Shown piece by piece: positions 63,980 through 64,000 of a DNA stretch of 64,000 bases. The notes beneath the pieces were generated by a model. That model made no database searches, had not been told where the DNA came from, and was given only the letters and a program-made list of their open reading frames with translations. Positions within the stretch are counted from its first letter, which is position 1; each line of letters begins with the position of its first letter. The translations under genes and the position numbers were made by a program. Source of the DNA: Alishewanella aestuarii B11 (GTDB lineage Bacteria; Pseudomonadota; Gammaproteobacteria; Enterobacterales; Alteromonadaceae); NCBI RefSeq assembly GCF_000280055.1, contig NZ_ALAB01000024.1:186001-250000 (forward strand), in the 5' to 3' direction.

Positions 63980-64000
63980 CACGGCGACAACCAAACAGCT

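Overview
The window looks like a chromosomal segment of a marine-type gammaproteobacterium of the Alteromonadales/Chromatiales borderland (Rheinheimera, Alishewanella or Arsukibacterium-like). This is inferred from gene content only: an Entner-Doudoroff (ED) operon with HexR, fabA next to rmf, a fused RlmKL, a GlyGly-CTERM DUF3466 protein, and moderate GC. No database comparison was possible.

Bases 1-26,940 are mostly core genome. A YbiT-type ABC-F ATPase, cut by the window edge, is followed by the minus-strand operon zwf-pgl-edd-glk-eda, which converts glucose and glucose-6-phosphate to pyruvate and glyceraldehyde-3-phosphate. hexR diverges from zwf, with pyruvate kinase downstream. 15-base HexR operators lie in front of both zwf and pyk. 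Then come an EamA permease, phosphofructokinase, a LytS/LytTR two-component pair, a DUF962 membrane protein, an acyl-CoA thioesterase, an M61 peptidase, an M23 peptidase, a pterin-synthase homologue, fabA with a FabR-type operator, rmf, DUF3466, uup, a glutaredoxin-like protein and rlmKL. An initiator tRNA-fMet closes this part.

Bases 26,940-62,060 are accessory. The segment opens with two decayed copies of the tRNA-fMet 3' half. It carries a pRiA4b-ORF3 protein, a GIY-YIG-like protein, a type I restriction-modification operon (hsdR-hsdM-hsdS) coupled to a short Abi_2/HEPN protein, a JAMM protease preceded by a 58-codon gene, a HEPN-type protein and sbcDC. A large unfamiliar cluster follows: a WYL regulator, a double AAA+ ATPase, a PPP-type phosphatase, an LRR-like protein, a DUF2201 metallopeptidase/vWA protein with a MoxR ATPase, a macrodomain-like protein, several small proteins and a PP2C phosphatase.

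The central observation is a shared inverted repeat, CGACA-N5-TGTCG. In six places it sits 44-57 bases upstream of a start codon in this cluster, with a seventh, weaker copy near 61.2 kb. Oriented with the downstream gene, its centre reads like a -10 hexamer. This suggests one repressor, probably the WYL protein, controls sbcDC and the cluster as a single dispersed regulon. A separate LexA-type box lies in front of a 134-residue protein.

The right end (57.5-62 kb) is a graveyard: a TacT-like GNAT remnant abutting a headless WYL gene, a Fic protein lacking the catalytic histidine, an HTH remnant whose tail matches a fragment at 27.2 kb, and a broken BrxR/CapW-like WYL gene. Between these lie intact MBL-fold and zinc-less sirtuin genes. 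A TPR-GGDEF diguanylate cyclase ends the window.
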